Shown one piece after another: positions 9,361 to 19,187 of a stretch of 64,000 nucleotides of DNA. The notes beneath the pieces were generated by a model. That model was not told the origin of the DNA. It was given only the letters and a program-made list of their open reading frames with translations, and did no database searches. A program made the position numbers and the translations under genes. The DNA is from Dietzia natronolimnaea (GTDB taxonomy: Bacteria > Actinomycetota > Actinomycetes > Mycobacteriales > Mycobacteriaceae): positions 1 to 64,000 of the forward strand of contig NZ_NTGA01000018.1 of the NCBI RefSeq assembly GCF_002289575.1, given 5' to 3'. Numbering within the stretch: position 1 is the stretch's first letter; each line of letters starts with the position of its first letter.

Positions 9361-10749
9361 TCAGCAGCCGATGAGCCGCTGCGCGAGGTACCCCTCTACC
9401 TGATCGATGGCCACGCGCTCCTGCTCCATGGTGTCCCGCTCACGGATGGTCACCGCCTGGTCCTCGAGGGTGTCGAAGTCCACGGTGATGCAGAACGGAG
9501 TGCCGATCTCGTCGTGGCGGCGGTAGCGTCGGCCGATCGCCTGCGCGTCGTCGAAGTCCACGTTCCAGCTCTTGCGCAGCTGTGCGGCCAGATCCCGGGC
9601 CTTCGGCGAGAGGTCCGCGTTTCGGGACAGCGGCAGGACAGCCGCCTTGAACGGTGCGAGACGACGATCCAGCTTCAACACCGTCCGGGTGTCGACACCG
9701 CCCTTGGAGTTGGGCGCCTCGTCCTCGGTGTAGGCGTCGATGAGGAACGCCATGAGTGACCGGGTCAGGCCGAAGCTCGGCTCGATGACATACGGCACGT
9801 ACTTCTCACCGGAGGCCTGGTCGCGGTACTGCAGGTCCTCACCCGAGTGGGTCTGGTGCTGGGTGAGGTCGTAATCCGTGCGGTTCGCCACGCCCATCAG
9901 CTCGCCCCACGGGTTTCCGGAGAATCCGAACTTGTACTCGAAGTCGATGGTGCCCGCCGAGTAGTGCGCGCGCTCGTCGTCCGGGACGTCGAAACGCCGC
10001 ATGTTCTCCGGGTCGATCCCCAGGTCCACGAACCAGTCCCAGCAGTCCTCGACCCACCGCTTGAACCACTCGTCGGCCTCGTCGGGCTTGGTGAAGAACT
10101 CGATCTCCATCTGCTCGAACTCGCGGGTCCGGAAGATGAAGTTGCCCGGGGTGATCTCGTTGCGGAACGCCTTGCCGATCTGTCCGATACCGAACGGCGG
10201 CTTACGCCGGGCGGTGGTCATCACGTTCTTGTAGTTGACGAAGATGCCCTGGGCGGTCTCGGGCCGCAGGTAGTGCAGGCCCTCCTTGTCGTCGACCGGG
10301 CCGAGGTAGGTCTTCATCAACCCGGAGAACAGCTGCGGCTCGGTCCAGGCCCCGGGCTGGCCCGTAACGGGATCGTTGATGTCGGCCAGCCCGTTGGCCG
10401 GCTCGCGCCCGTGCTTGGCGACGTAGGCCTCGATGAGGTGGTCGGCGCGGTAGCGCTTGTGGGTGTGGAGAGACTCCACCAGCGGGTCGGTGAACGTCTC
10501 GACGTGGCCGGAGGCCTCCCACACCGCGCGGGGCAGGATGATCGACGAATCCAGGCCCACGACGTCCTCGCGGCCGGTGACGAAGGTCCGCCACCACTGC
10601 TTCTTGATGTTGTCCTTGAGCTCCACGCCCAGTGGACCGTAGTCCCATGCCGAACGGGTTCCGCCGTAGATCTCGCCACACTGGTACACCAGTCCCCGGC
10701 GCTTGCAGAGGTTGACGACTGAGTCGATGACGGACGCTGAGGATGCCAC
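9361..10749 (-). CDS. glyS: Glycyl-tRNA synthetase, homodimeric type
   Basis: This class II synthetase charges tRNA-Gly. The 462-residue length and N-terminus ([24 protein letters not shown]) fit the alpha2 archaeal/eukaryal-like GlyRS of Actinobacteria. Class II motifs are visible: motif 2 region [25 protein letters not shown], the GRE-like catalytic residues, and motif 3 [17 protein letters not shown]. The start is taken as the GTG at 10749, which has AAAGGGAGAA upstream; a longer frame reaching 10884 begins in non-conserved sequence. The 178 bp to the divergent smtB gene show no T-box-like TGGNACCGCG motif. Confidence 0.97.
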   Translation of the reverse strand: MASSASVIDSVVNLCKRRGLVYQCGEIYGGTRSAWDYGPLGVELKDNIKKQWWRTFVTGREDVVGLDSSIILPRAVWEASGHVETFTDPLVESLHTHKRYRADHLIEAYVAKHGREPANGLADINDPVTGQPGAWTEPQLFSGLMKTYLGPVDDKEGLHYLRPETAQGIFVNYKNVMTTARRKPPFGIGQIGKAFRNEITPGNFIFRTREFEQMEIEFFTKPDEADEWFKRWVEDCWDWFVDLGIDPENMRRFDVPDDERAHYSAGTIDFEYKFGFSGNPWGELMGVANRTDYDLTQHQTHSGEDLQYRDQASGEKYVPYVIEPSFGLTRSLMAFLIDAYTEDEAPNSKGGVDTRTVLKLDRRLAPFKAAVLPLSRNADLSPKARDLAAQLRKSWNVDFDDAQAIGRRYRRHDEIGTPFCITVDFDTLEDQAVTIRERDTMEQERVAIDQVEGYLAQRLIGC

Positions 10750-10927
10750 GTCGGGGGTTCTCCCTTTGGTGAGTCGGTGGGCGGAGGTGTCGGGTGGACG
10801 ACCTCGGCGCGGGCCGGCGCCCGCGGCACTTCTCACCAGGGTATCCGGTCCACCCCGGCGGTCTGGGATACTGGGGTCCCCCACCCGACACGGCGCCGGT
10901 CCCCACCGCGCCCGGAAGGTTGCGCTA

Positions 10928-11299
10928 ATGGCATCCGGACCCGAGTCCCCGGCAGACGCCGGACCTGCCGCGGAGATCCACGACCCCGGCTCCCGCGCGG
11001 CCCCCGTTCCGCTCCCGCCTCAGCACGTGGTCTCCGCCGCGGGCGATCTGCTCCGTGCTTTGTCGGCTCCGCTGCGTATCGCGATCGTGCTTCAGCTCCG
11101 CGAGGGGCCGCGGTGCGTCCACGAGTTGGTGGACGCCCTCGACGTCGCGCAGCCGCTGGTGAGCCAGCACCTCCGGGTGCTCAAGTCGTCCCACGTCGTC
11201 TCCGCGCACCGCCGAGGGCGGGAGATCCGCTACGAGTTGCTCGACGACCACTTGCTACACATCGTCGAGGCGGCCGTCGGGCACGCCGGGGAGGAGTAG
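10928..11299 (+). CDS. smtB: ArsR/SmtB-family zinc-sensing repressor
   Basis: The 123-residue regulator has a winged helix with recognition helix [32 protein letters not shown]. The C-terminal helix has Asp-x-His (DDH) and, eleven residues after that His, His-x-x-Glu (HAGE). This exactly matches the alpha5 zinc site of SmtB/CzrA-type sensors, so zinc sensing is likely. ATG 10928 is preferred because it has an AAGG site and avoids a non-conserved extension. Zur follows after 4 bp, as in the mycobacterial smtB-zur operon, where zinc releases SmtB so that Zur is made and represses zinc uptake. No clear 12-2-12 operator was found upstream. Confidence 0.92.
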   Translation: MASGPESPADAGPAAEIHDPGSRAAPVPLPPQHVVSAAGDLLRALSAPLRIAIVLQLREGPRCVHELVDALDVAQPLVSQHLRVLKSSHVVSAHRRGREIRYELLDDHLLHIVEAAVGHAGEE

Positions 11300-11303
11300 A
11301 GCA

Positions 11304-11741
11304 GTGGATGGGGCCCAGAAGCCGATCGGCGTCCGCTCGACCCGCCAACGCAGCGCCATCTCCGCGCTGCTCGACGAGTCCAAGGGGTTCCGGTCCGCGC
11401 AGGACCTCCACTCGGAACTCCGCGAACGCGGTGACGCGATCGGTCTGACCACCGTCTACCGGACGCTGCAGTCGATGTCCGACGCCGGTGCGGTGGATGT
11501 GCTGCGCACCGATTCCGGTGAGCTGATCTTCCGCAAGTGCTCCGATTCCCACCATCACCACCTGGTGTGTCGGGAGTGCGGCTTCACGGTGGAGGTCGAG
11601 GAACCCGGGGTCGAGACGTGGGCGCACCGTGCCGGCGGCGCTCACGGCTTCACCGAGGTGACCCACACCGTCGAGCTGTTCGGCCTCTGCGCGGCCTGCG
11701 CAGGCTCACGGCGGGACGCGCCGTCCGGTCCGGTGGACTGA
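11304..11741 (+). CDS. zur: Fur-family zinc uptake regulator Zur
   Basis: The 145-residue protein has the Fur DNA-binding domain (RSAISALLDESKGFRSAQDLHSELRERG ... GLTTVYRTLQSMSDAG) and a dimerisation domain with metal sites. A histidine run follows the DNA-binding half (DSHHHHLVCRECGF). Two CxxC pairs (CREC, CAAC) form the structural zinc site. When zinc-loaded, it represses zinc importer genes. It is the second gene of the smtB-zur operon. A candidate terminator hairpin follows at 11745. Assignment to Zur over Fur rests on the smtB partner and on conserved synteny beside glyS and uppS. Confidence 0.93.
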   Translation: MDGAQKPIGVRSTRQRSAISALLDESKGFRSAQDLHSELRERGDAIGLTTVYRTLQSMSDAGAVDVLRTDSGELIFRKCSDSHHHHLVCRECGFTVEVEEPGVETWAHRAGGAHGFTEVTHTVELFGLCAACAGSRRDAPSGPVD

Positions 11742-11744
11742 CCC

Positions 11745-11774
11745 GGGGACCACTCGCCCCGGCCCGCGGTCCCC
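11745..11774. terminator. Hairpin between convergent zur and uppS
   Basis: GGGGACC (11745-11751) pairs with GGTCCCC (11768-11774) across a 16-nt loop, in the gap between two convergent genes. It lacks a T-run, so it is a weak or bidirectional terminator candidate. Confidence 0.4.
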
Positions 11775-11802
11775 TGGCACGCCGCGCCTCCCGGGACCGG
11801 GG

Positions 11803-12627
11803 TCAGGCCCCGGGCACCCCGCCGAAGCGCCGGTCCCGCTCAGCGTACTCCAGGCACGCCGCCCACAGATCACGTCGGTCGAAATCGGGGAACAGCGTGT
11901 GCTGGAAGACGAACTCGGCGTAGGCGCTCTGCCACAGCAGGAAGTTGGACGTCCGCAGTTCACCGGACGGTCGCAGGAAGAGGTCCACGTCCGGCATGTC
12001 CGGCTCGTCGAGGAAGTGGGCGAAGTTCTCCTCCGTCAGGTCATCGGCCGACAGCTCCCCGGCGGCGACCCGACGCGCGAAATCCCGCGCGGCGTCGACG
12101 ATCTCCGCACGACCGCCGTAGTTGACGCACATCGCCAACGTCATGACCGTGTTGTCCCGGGTGAGTTCCTCGGCCTCCTCGAGCTCGGAGATGACCGACT
12201 TCCACAGCTTGGGGCGCCTGCCGGCCCAGCGCACCCGCACTCCCAGCTCGTGCATCTCGTCGCGGCGGCGACGCAGCACGTCCCTGTTGAATCCCATGAG
12301 GAAGCGCACCTCCTCCGGACTGCGCTTCCAGTTCTCCGTGGAGAACGCGTACGCGGACAGGTACGGGACGCCGATCTCGATGCACCCCTGGACAACGTCC
12401 ATGAGTACCGCCTCGCCCCGCTTGTGCCCCTCGGTGCGGGGCAGGCCCCGCTCCTGGGCCCAGCGTCCGTTGCCATCCATCACCAGCGCGACGTGGCGCG
12501 GGACGAACTCCGACGGGATCGCGGGCGGTCGTGCGCCCGACGGGTGCGGGGTGGGCGGCCGGACGGTCACCGGCGCGGCGCCGTCCCTCGACGCGGTGCG
12601 CTTACGGAATCTGGGTAGTCCGGGCAC
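11803..12627 (-). CDS. uppS: cis-prenyltransferase, long-chain polyprenyl (decaprenyl) diphosphate synthase
   Basis: The enzyme adds isopentenyl units in cis to make the lipid carrier for cell-wall assembly. The signature [23 protein letters not shown] holds the catalytic Asp. [35 protein letters not shown] and the terminal RDRRFGG are standard motifs. In mycobacteria the gene at this place (beside recO) makes decaprenyl diphosphate. The GTG at 12627 has GAGGAG 4 nt upstream; a TTG 12 bp earlier is possible. It overlaps the end of recO by 26 bp, which suggests co-transcription and translational coupling. Confidence 0.95.
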   Translation of the reverse strand: MPGLPRFRKRTASRDGAAPVTVRPPTPHPSGARPPAIPSEFVPRHVALVMDGNGRWAQERGLPRTEGHKRGEAVLMDVVQGCIEIGVPYLSAYAFSTENWKRSPEEVRFLMGFNRDVLRRRRDEMHELGVRVRWAGRRPKLWKSVISELEEAEELTRDNTVMTLAMCVNYGGRAEIVDAARDFARRVAAGELSADDLTEENFAHFLDEPDMPDVDLFLRPSGELRTSNFLLWQSAYAEFVFQHTLFPDFDRRDLWAACLEYAERDRRFGGVPGA

Positions 12628-13480
12628 GGGGCTCCTCAACAGGTTCGGGGGACAGGGATCCGGCAGGCGGGGGTCCGGCAGCGCGCAGGCCGATCACAGG
12701 GCGGTCCGTCCCGCCACGGTCGACCCCGCCACGGTCGACCCCGTCGCGGTCGACCAGCGGCAGGCTGCGCAGGTCCCGTTCGAGATGCCACTGCAGATGA
12801 TCGGCGGCGATCCCGGAGGCCTGGCGGATGACGGCCGAGGACGAGACCGCCACGCCCTCCCACCGTCCGGCCAACAGCGCCGACAGGTGCTCGGCGACAC
12901 CCGGGGAGAGCATGGCACACCCCTGCGGCCTACAGCGCACGCAGACGGTTCCGCCGGAGGGCACGTGGAACGCGCGGTGCGGCCCCACCACGCCGCAGAG
13001 CACGCAGCGGTCCAGAACAGGCTCCCAGCCGGACGCCGCCATGGCGCGGAGGAGGAACGCGTCGGCGACCAGGCCCGGCGGCCTCCGGTGTTCGGCCAGG
13101 GAGCGAAGAGCCCCGACGGCGAGGCCGAGCAGTCTCGGTGTCGGTGCGCCCTCCTCTCCCGCCAACCGCTCCGCCGTCTCCAGGACGACGCAGCCGGAGG
13201 TGTACGCCGGGTAGTCCGCCACGAGGGGGCGGGCCAGCGACTCACGGCTCGACGCCTGCCTGACTGTACCCAGGCCGCTGCGGCCCCGACCCGGGGCGAT
13301 CTGCACCTCCACCACGGCGAACGGTTCCAGGCTGGCGCCCATCCGCGACCGGGTGCGGCGCACCGCGCGGGCGACGGCCCTGACCAACCCGTGGTGCTGG
13401 GTGAGCAGGGTGACGATCCGGTCCGCCTCACCCAGGTCGTAGGTACGCACGACGAGGCCGGTGTCGGTGAACGGGTGCAT
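12602..13480 (-). CDS. recO: DNA repair protein RecO
   Basis: RecO loads RecA and anneals strands in RecFOR recombination repair. The N-terminal OB fold starts [24 protein letters not shown], the family's usual opening, after an ATG with GGGGAGGAGG upstream. The 292-residue protein has a four-cysteine zinc finger (CVLCG ... CVRC, about 177-200). The C-terminus beyond about 245 is extended by a repeated VDR(G/D)G segment encoded by a 15-bp tandem repeat, followed by a Pro-rich end. uppS starts inside the last 26 bp. Confidence 0.94.
   Translation of the reverse strand: MHPFTDTGLVVRTYDLGEADRIVTLLTQHHGLVRAVARAVRRTRSRMGASLEPFAVVEVQIAPGRGRSGLGTVRQASSRESLARPLVADYPAYTSGCVVLETAERLAGEEGAPTPRLLGLAVGALRSLAEHRRPPGLVADAFLLRAMAASGWEPVLDRCVLCGVVGPHRAFHVPSGGTVCVRCRPQGCAMLSPGVAEHLSALLAGRWEGVAVSSSAVIRQASGIAADHLQWHLERDLRSLPLVDRDGVDRGGVDRGGTDRPVIGLRAAGPPPAGSLSPEPVEEPRARTTQIP
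12712..12756. repeat. 15-bp tandem repeat (3 units) inside recO
   Basis: CGCCACGGTCGACCC occurs twice in tandem (12712-12726, 12727-12741), followed by a diverged third copy, CGTCGCGGTCGACCA (12742-12756). The length keeps the reading frame, so copy number can change without breaking recO. Confidence 0.85.
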
Positions 13481-13568
13481 CCGGGCCTCCTCCCCTGCGG
13501 GACATAGACGACCATTGTCCCATTCCCGGAGGGGCACCGGCTCCCCCGGCGAGGGCTAGAGTCTCGCT

Positions 13569-14483
13569 GTGCCCAGTTTCGTCTCCCGCCTCATCCCCCT
13601 CCTCATCCGCGCCACCCGGCGTCAGCGCCTGTTCGCCGAGCCACAGCGCGCGCGTGACTTCCTCGACGAGGCCGCGGTGCGTCCGGCGTCGTACGCCCCT
13701 CCGCGGTTGCGCGAGGATGTCCGGATCGCGCGTGCCGACCGGAACGGGTGGCCGGTCTACGTTCTGGAGCCCGCCGGGGCACCCGCGAGCGGCACCGTGG
13801 TCTACCTCCACGGTGGAGCCTGGGCCAGAGAGATCGTCGCGCCCCACTGGCGACTGTGCGCACAGATGGCCGCCGAGGCCCACACCCGCGTCCTGGTGCC
13901 GGTCTACCCTCTGGCGGGCCCGGCGACTGCAGCGAACCGCGGCACGGCAGCGGGCGTGGTGGCCGGGGTGACCGATCTGGTGCGGGACGAGGTGGCCGAG
14001 CACGGCCCGGTGTGTCTCGCCGGTGACAGCGCGGGCGGCCAGATCGCACTGTCCGCGGCCATGGAGCTGCGGGATCGGGGTGTCCCCCCGCTTCCCGCGA
14101 CGATCCTGATCTCCCCCGCACTCGACCTGGCGATGGAGAACCCGGACATCGACCGGGTCCAACCCCGTGACCCGTGGCTCGCCCGCGAGGGCCTGCGGGT
14201 GTTCATCGACGCCTGGCGGGACGACCTGCCCCTGGACGACCCGCGGGTGAGCCCGCTGTGCGGGGACTTCACCGGCCTGGGACCCCTGACGGTCTTCGCC
14301 GCCACCCGCGACATCGTCCTGCCCGACGTGCGACTCGCGGTGGCGCGGGCCCGCGCTGCCGGCGTGGACGTCACCTATGTCGAGGAGAAGGACCTACTGC
14401 ACGTGCACCCGCTTCAGCCCACCCCCGAAGGACGGGCCGCGCGGGAGACGATCGCGGGGGACGTCCGGTCGGCCGTGCGTTAG
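13569..14483 (+). CDS. Alpha/beta hydrolase, hormone-sensitive-lipase-like esterase
   Basis: The 304-residue enzyme has the HSL-family signature: oxyanion motif HGGAW (about 76-80), nucleophile elbow GDSAGGQ (about 154-160), Asp in FAATRDIVLPD (about 251-261) and His in DLLHVHPL (about 280). It probably cleaves short- or medium-chain acyl esters in the cytoplasm, since no signal peptide is seen. The start is GTG, six nt after TAGAGT (13557-13562), which fits a leaderless transcript. It is divergent from recO and takes the position occupied by an amidase gene in M. tuberculosis. A good hairpin terminator follows. Confidence 0.88.
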   Translation: MPSFVSRLIPLLIRATRRQRLFAEPQRARDFLDEAAVRPASYAPPRLREDVRIARADRNGWPVYVLEPAGAPASGTVVYLHGGAWAREIVAPHWRLCAQMAAEAHTRVLVPVYPLAGPATAANRGTAAGVVAGVTDLVRDEVAEHGPVCLAGDSAGGQIALSAAMELRDRGVPPLPATILISPALDLAMENPDIDRVQPRDPWLAREGLRVFIDAWRDDLPLDDPRVSPLCGDFTGLGPLTVFAATRDIVLPDVRLAVARARAAGVDVTYVEEKDLLHVHPLQPTPEGRAARETIAGDVRSAVR

Positions 14484-14488
14484 GAGTG

Positions 14489-14515
14489 CCGTGCGCCAGG
14501 ACCACCGGCGCACGG
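14489..14515. terminator. Hairpin between convergent esterase and era
   Basis: CCGTGCGCC (14489-14497) and GGCGCACGG (14507-14515) form a perfect 9-bp stem with a 9-nt loop, between two converging genes and without a T-run. It is likely a bidirectional terminator. Confidence 0.55.
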
Positions 14516-14536
14516 GTGGAGAGAAGCCGAGGGTGG

Positions 14537-15445
14537 CTAGAAGCCCAGCCTGCCGAGCATCTTGGGGTCGCGCTGCCACTCCTTGAGGACCTTGACGTGC
14601 AGGTCCAGGTACACCTTGGTCCCGAGCAGCTGCTCGATGCCCGCCCTGGCTCGGGTGCCCACCTCACGCATCCGCGAGCCACCCTTACCCAGGACGATCG
14701 CCTTCTGGCTCTGCCGCTCCACGTAGACGGTCGCGTGGACGTCCACCATGTCGTCACGCCCCTCGTGGGGCAGTACCTCCTCGATCGACACCGCGATCGA
14801 GTGGGGCAGCTCGTCGCGCACGCCTTCGAGGGCGGCCTCGCGGATGAGCTCGGACATTCTGGTCTCGTCGGACTCCTCAGTGATCACGTCATCGGGGTAG
14901 AACCGCGGTCCCTCCGGCAGGAGTGAGGCGATCACGTCCGCCACCACGTCCACCTGCTCACCGGACGCGGCGGAGACCGGGACGACCTCGGCGTCCGGCC
15001 CGAGGAGCGTGGACACCGCGACCAGCTGCTCCATGACCTTCTGCTTGGAGACGGTGTCGATCTTCGTGACCAGACCCAGGATCGGGGTCGTGGGACAGAG
15101 CTTGCGTACCTGCTCGAGGATCCAGCGGTCCCCGGGGCCGATCCGCTCCCCCGCCGGGATGCACAGGCCGATGAGGTCGACATCGGAGTAGGTGTCCTCC
15201 ACCAGGGCGTTCAGCCGCTCGCCCAACAGTGTGCGCGGCCTGTGCAACCCCGGTGTGTCCACCAGGATGATCTGGGCGTCGGGGCGGTGGACCAACCCGC
15301 GGATCGCGTGGCGCGTGGTCTGGGGTCGGGAGGAGGTGATCGCGATCTTCTCACCCACCAGCGCGTTGGTGAGGGTGGACTTGCCGGTGTTGGGCCGACC
15401 GACGAAACTGACGAATCCGCTCCTGAAGCCCTCTGGCGTGGTCAT
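14537..15445 (-). CDS. era: GTPase Era
   Basis: Era binds the 3' end of 16S rRNA and helps 30S assembly. The 302-residue protein has G1 GRPNTGKST (about 16-24), G3 DTPG, G4 TKID instead of NKxD (about 133-136), and a C-terminal KH domain with [19 protein letters not shown]. The ATG overlaps the stop of the upstream CorC-like gene in an ATGA, so translation is probably coupled. It is the last gene of the long minus-strand block that starts at the WS/DGAT gene. Confidence 0.97.
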   Translation of the reverse strand: MTTPEGFRSGFVSFVGRPNTGKSTLTNALVGEKIAITSSRPQTTRHAIRGLVHRPDAQIILVDTPGLHRPRTLLGERLNALVEDTYSDVDLIGLCIPAGERIGPGDRWILEQVRKLCPTTPILGLVTKIDTVSKQKVMEQLVAVSTLLGPDAEVVPVSAASGEQVDVVADVIASLLPEGPRFYPDDVITEESDETRMSELIREAALEGVRDELPHSIAVSIEEVLPHEGRDDMVDVHATVYVERQSQKAIVLGKGGSRMREVGTRARAGIEQLLGTKVYLDLHVKVLKEWQRDPKMLGRLGF

Positions 15446-16800
15446 CGGTTCTCCTCGTCGTCGTTCTCGTCTGCTTTGTCTCCGGCGCCGTCACCGGCAG
15501 CGGTGTCGGCGGGGTCGGCGGCGGGGTCGAGTTTCTCGGCCACCACGGTGATCACCCTGACCCGGCCGCGGCGGTCGTGACCACCCTCGGCGCGCAGGTC
15601 CAGGCCGACGGAGACCACATGCGCTCCCGGTAGCGGGACGCGGCCGAGCTCGAGCGCCATCAGGCCCCCGATGGTCTCGACCTCCTCCGTCACCTCGTCC
15701 GCGAACTCCACGTCGAACAGCTCCGCGACCTCGTCCAGACCGAGCCGGGCCGACAGCCGGTACCGACCGTCCTCCAGCTCCTCGACGGGGGGAACCTCGG
15801 TGGTGTCGTACTCGTCCACTATCTCCCCGACGATCTCCTCGAGGATGTCCTCGATCGAGACCAGCCCGGCGGTCCCGCCGTACTCGTCGACCAGGATCGC
15901 CAGGTGGTTGTGGTCCCGCTGCATCTCCGACAGGAGGTCGTCGATCCTCTTGGCGTCTGGAACGAACACCGCGGGACGCATCACCTCCGAGACCGGAGCC
16001 GCGCGGCCGTCGGGGTCGTCCAGTCGCGCCACGATGTCGCGGAGGTAGATCACCCCCACCACGTCGTCGGAGTTGTCGCCGTCCACCACGGGGATCCGGG
16101 AGTACCCGGACTTGACGGCGAGCCGGGCGGCCTGACCGACCGTCTTGGACGACTCGATCCACACCATCTCCGTCCGCGGGGTCATGACCTCGCGCGCGGT
16201 GGTGTCCCCGAGCTCGAACACCGACTGGATCATGCGCGATTCGTCGTCGGCCACGACGCCGCGCTCGCGGGCCATGTCCACGATCTCGAGAAGCTCGATC
16301 TCCGTGGCGAACGGCCCGTTGCGGAATCCCCGGCCCGGGGTGACGGCGTTGCCGACACCCACCAGAATGCTGGCGACGGGGCCCAGGACCATCCCGAGCA
16401 CCCACATCGGGGTCGAGGCCCCGAGGGCTAGCGAGTAGGCGTGTTGGCGCCCCAGCGTGCGGGGACCGACGCCGGCGACGACGTACGCCGCGATGGTCAT
16501 CACCGCGATCACCCCGACCAGCGCCCAGGCCGTGGACTCGATGAGTTCGGCGAACACGACGGTGAGGAGCACGACACCGGAGATCAGGCTCAACAGATGC
16601 AGTAGGACCGTGACATTGATGTAGCGCGGACGGGTGAGCAGCATCCGCGAGAGCCTCGCCGCCCCGTAGCGGGAGTCCTTGGCCATCTCCTCGACCCGGG
16701 CCACAGAGACGGTGCTCAGCGCCGCGTCGAGGGCGGCGAAGACGCCGGCGAGCAGGATGAGCAGTGCGACCGCGACAGCGGTGAGGATGATCTGGTCCAC
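15442..16800 (-). CDS. CNNM/CorC-like membrane protein with CBS pair
   Basis: The 452-residue protein has an N-terminal DUF21 (CNNM) region with about four membrane helices (1-160), a CBS-domain pair (about 200-330: [60 protein letters not shown]) and a CorC_HlyC domain (345-430). The C-terminus is acidic. Family members bind ATP/Mg in the CBS pair and take part in magnesium or sodium transport; the older name is hemolysin-like. It lies between ybeY (3 bp) and era (4-bp overlap), an order conserved in Actinobacteria. Confidence 0.92.
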   Translation of the reverse strand: MDQIILTAVAVALLILLAGVFAALDAALSTVSVARVEEMAKDSRYGAARLSRMLLTRPRYINVTVLLHLLSLISGVVLLTVVFAELIESTAWALVGVIAVMTIAAYVVAGVGPRTLGRQHAYSLALGASTPMWVLGMVLGPVASILVGVGNAVTPGRGFRNGPFATEIELLEIVDMARERGVVADDESRMIQSVFELGDTTAREVMTPRTEMVWIESSKTVGQAARLAVKSGYSRIPVVDGDNSDDVVGVIYLRDIVARLDDPDGRAAPVSEVMRPAVFVPDAKRIDDLLSEMQRDHNHLAILVDEYGGTAGLVSIEDILEEIVGEIVDEYDTTEVPPVEELEDGRYRLSARLGLDEVAELFDVEFADEVTEEVETIGGLMALELGRVPLPGAHVVSVGLDLRAEGGHDRRGRVRVITVVAEKLDPAADPADTAAGDGAGDKADENDDEENR

Positions 16801-16803
16801 GGG

Positions 16804-17298
16804 TCAGGTGTCCGCGCGCGGGCCGTCGTCCTGCGAGGCATCCCGGTGGTCGTACCACTCACCCAACAGCTCGTTCTGCAGGCCGAACATCTCCCGTTCC
16901 TCGGCCGGCTCGGCATGGTCGTACCCGAGCAGGTGAAGGCAGCCGTGCACGGTCAGCAGTGCGAGTTCGTGCGCGAGCGGATGACCCGAGCTGGCGGCCT
17001 GGTCGGCGGCGAACGCCGGACACAACACGATGTCACCGAGCATCGCCGGCCCGGGGTCGGGCAGGTCGGGGCGCCCGCCCGGGGAGAGCTCGTCCATGGG
17101 GAAGCTCATGACGTCGGTGGGACCCGGGAGGTTCATCCACGTCACGTGGAGATCGGCCATGGTGTCCTTGTCCACGAGCGTGACCGACAGTTCGGCGGCG
17201 GGGTGCACGTCCATCCGGGCGATCACGAACGCGGCGACGTCGATGAGTTCGGCCTCGTCGACCTCCACCCCCGACTCGTTGGCGACCTCGATGCTCAT
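16804..17298 (-). CDS. ybeY: Endoribonuclease YbeY, rRNA maturation factor
   Basis: YbeY is a zinc-dependent RNase needed for 16S rRNA 3' end maturation and 70S quality control. The 164-residue protein contains the family motif [11 protein letters not shown] with its three metal-binding histidines, preceded by MLGDIVLCP. The last 25 residues are acidic and variable. The start overlaps the phoH stop (ATGA), so the two are translationally coupled, as in many Gram-positive bacteria. Confidence 0.96.
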   Translation of the reverse strand: MSIEVANESGVEVDEAELIDVAAFVIARMDVHPAAELSVTLVDKDTMADLHVTWMNLPGPTDVMSFPMDELSPGGRPDLPDPGPAMLGDIVLCPAFAADQAASSGHPLAHELALLTVHGCLHLLGYDHAEPAEEREMFGLQNELLGEWYDHRDASQDDGPRADT

Positions 17299-18389
17299 CT
17301 GCGGTGGTGCTCCCTGTTCCTGTGTCCGGTCGTGGGGTCCTCGCCCCGTTCGAGGCGTTCCTCGTGCTTGGCGTAGGCGTCGACGATCCGGGCCACCAGC
17401 GCGTGCCGCACGACGTCCGCGGAGGTGAGCTCCGAGAAGTGGATGTCGGGGACCCCCTTGAGGATGTCGCGCACCACTTTGAGTCCGGATCGCTGCCCGC
17501 CCGGGAGGTCGATCTGGGTGATGTCTCCGGTCACGACGATCTTCGAGCCGAACCCGAGGCGGGTGAGGAACATCTTCATCTGTTCGGGCGTGGTGTTCTG
17601 CGCCTCATCGAGGATGATGAACGCGTCGTTGAGGGTGCGCCCACGCATGTAGGCCAGCGGGGCGACCTCGATCACCCCGGCCGCCATGAGCTTGGGGATG
17701 GCCTCCGGGTCCATCATGTCGTGCAGCGAGTCGTACAGCGGCCGTAGGTACGGGTCGATCTTCTCGTGCAGGGTGCCCGGCAGGTAGCCGAGCCGCTCCC
17801 CGGCCTCGACCGCAGGGCGGGTGAGGATGATCCGGCTGACGTCCTTGGCCCGCAGCGCGGCGACCGCCTTGGCCATCGCGAGGTAGGTCTTACCCGTTCC
17901 GGCGGGTCCGAGCCCGAACACCACCGTGTGGTCGTCGATCGCGTCGACGTACCGCTTCTGCCCCACCGTCTTGGGCCGGATCATCCCGCCGCGCCGGGAC
18001 AGCACGTCCGTGCCCAGCACCTCCTCGGGGGTCAACGGCCCGGAGTCGGCGAGGATCTCGACCGAGCGTCGCACCGACGCCGGGGTGATCTCCACCCCAC
18101 GTCCGGCCTGCCGCAGCAGGTCCGAGACCACGCGTGAGGCCTGGTCGACGGCGCCGGGGTCACCGGAGATGGTCATGGTGCCGCCCCGCACGTGCAGGTC
18201 GGCGTCGAGCAGCTCCTCGAGCGCCCGGAGGTTGGCGTCCGCGGCGCCGAGCACCGCCATGGCCAGGTCCGGGTCGAGCTGGACCGCCGTGCGGGAGTTC
18301 GGACCGCCGGGATCCCGGCGGTCGTCGCCCCGCGTCCGGGCGACCGTGTCACTCACTGCGTCGTTCTCTGGGGTACCTACGTGGATCAC
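17295..18389 (-). CDS. phoH: PhoH-family ATPase
   Basis: This RNA-related P-loop ATPase has Walker [22 protein letters not shown], the conserved [14 protein letters not shown], and Walker [12 protein letters not shown], followed by [11 protein letters not shown]. An N-terminal KH-like region ([24 protein letters not shown]) precedes it. The paired YbeY suggests a role in RNA processing. The start is uncertain. The GTG at 18389 gives a GTGA overlap with the rsmE stop but has AGGAA directly against it. A GTG at 18356 with AGAGAA about 7 nt before is also reasonable. Confidence 0.95.
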   Translation of the reverse strand: MIHVGTPENDAVSDTVARTRGDDRRDPGGPNSRTAVQLDPDLAMAVLGAADANLRALEELLDADLHVRGGTMTISGDPGAVDQASRVVSDLLRQAGRGVEITPASVRRSVEILADSGPLTPEEVLGTDVLSRRGGMIRPKTVGQKRYVDAIDDHTVVFGLGPAGTGKTYLAMAKAVAALRAKDVSRIILTRPAVEAGERLGYLPGTLHEKIDPYLRPLYDSLHDMMDPEAIPKLMAAGVIEVAPLAYMRGRTLNDAFIILDEAQNTTPEQMKMFLTRLGFGSKIVVTGDITQIDLPGGQRSGLKVVRDILKGVPDIHFSELTSADVVRHALVARIVDAYAKHEERLERGEDPTTGHRNREHHRR

Positions 18390-19183
18390 TTCCTGGGTGG
18401 TGGTGCGGTCGGGTCGAGTGTAGTACCAGCGCGGGCCCATCTCCGCGTGAGAACTCCGAGTGCGCCCAACGCCACCGCGGCGGCGCTGGAGGTGCGCAGC
18501 ACCTCGGGCCCCAGGACGACGGCGCGGGCGCCGAGACCGGTGAGTGCGTCGATCTCGGCGTCGGAGACGCCGCCCTCGGGTCCGATGACGAGGATGATCC
18601 GCTCGACCGGCCCCGCCGCGGTCACGGCGTCCGCGAATCGGGCGGCACCGTCCTCGTGCAACACCAGCGCGAGCGCACCGGCCGCGATCTCCTCGGAGAC
18701 AAACGCGGTGAGGCCGGCGGAGTCGAGGACGTCACCGATCGCCGGCTCCCATTCCCGCCTGGACTGTTTGGCGGCGGCGCGGGCCGCGTTGGCCCACTTG
18801 GCCCGGCCCTTGTCGAGCTTGGGCCCCGCCCAGCGGCTCACACACCGGTCCGCCTGCCACGGCACGATCCGGTCGGCCCCGGCCTCGGTGGCCAGCTCCA
18901 CGGCGAGCTCGCCCCGCTCAGACTTGGGCAGTGCCTGCACCACCGTCACCAGGGGGGTCGGTCGGTCGACCGTGGTGACGGCCAGGACCTCCGCCTCGAC
19001 CCGGCCGGGCCCCGACGTCAGGACCGAGCAGTCCGCCACCCGGCCGCGGCCGTCGCCGATGCGGAGCAGCTCCCCAGGCCGCACCCGCAGGGCCGAGCCG
19101 GCGTGTCTCCCCTCGGCCCCGTCCAGGACGGCGGTCTCGCCGACCGCGGGCACCGCGTCGAGTCGGAACAGAGGAGGGGTCAC
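18386..19183 (-). CDS. rsmE: 16S rRNA (uracil1498-N3)-methyltransferase RsmE
   Basis: RsmE methylates U1498 of 16S rRNA. The SPOUT-type C-terminus has the SAM-binding knot motifs LVIGPEGGVSDAEIDAL and VVLGPEVLRTSSAAAVAL. The N-terminus (PPLFRLDAVPAVGETAVLDGAEGRHAGSALRVRPGELL) is a PUA-like domain. The GTG at 19183, 4 bp after the dnaJ stop, gives 265 residues, the usual length; longer frames are rejected as non-conserved. The gene is within the heat-shock/ribosome operon. Confidence 0.95.
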   Translation of the reverse strand: MTPPLFRLDAVPAVGETAVLDGAEGRHAGSALRVRPGELLRIGDGRGRVADCSVLTSGPGRVEAEVLAVTTVDRPTPLVTVVQALPKSERGELAVELATEAGADRIVPWQADRCVSRWAGPKLDKGRAKWANAARAAAKQSRREWEPAIGDVLDSAGLTAFVSEEIAAGALALVLHEDGAARFADAVTAAGPVERIILVIGPEGGVSDAEIDALTGLGARAVVLGPEVLRTSSAAAVALGALGVLTRRWARAGTTLDPTAPPPRK

Positions 19184-19187
19184 CGGG

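Noticed and set aside
10750-10927. T-box riboswitch before glyS
   Set aside because: The gap is short and no specifier loop or TGGNACCGCG-like motif was found.
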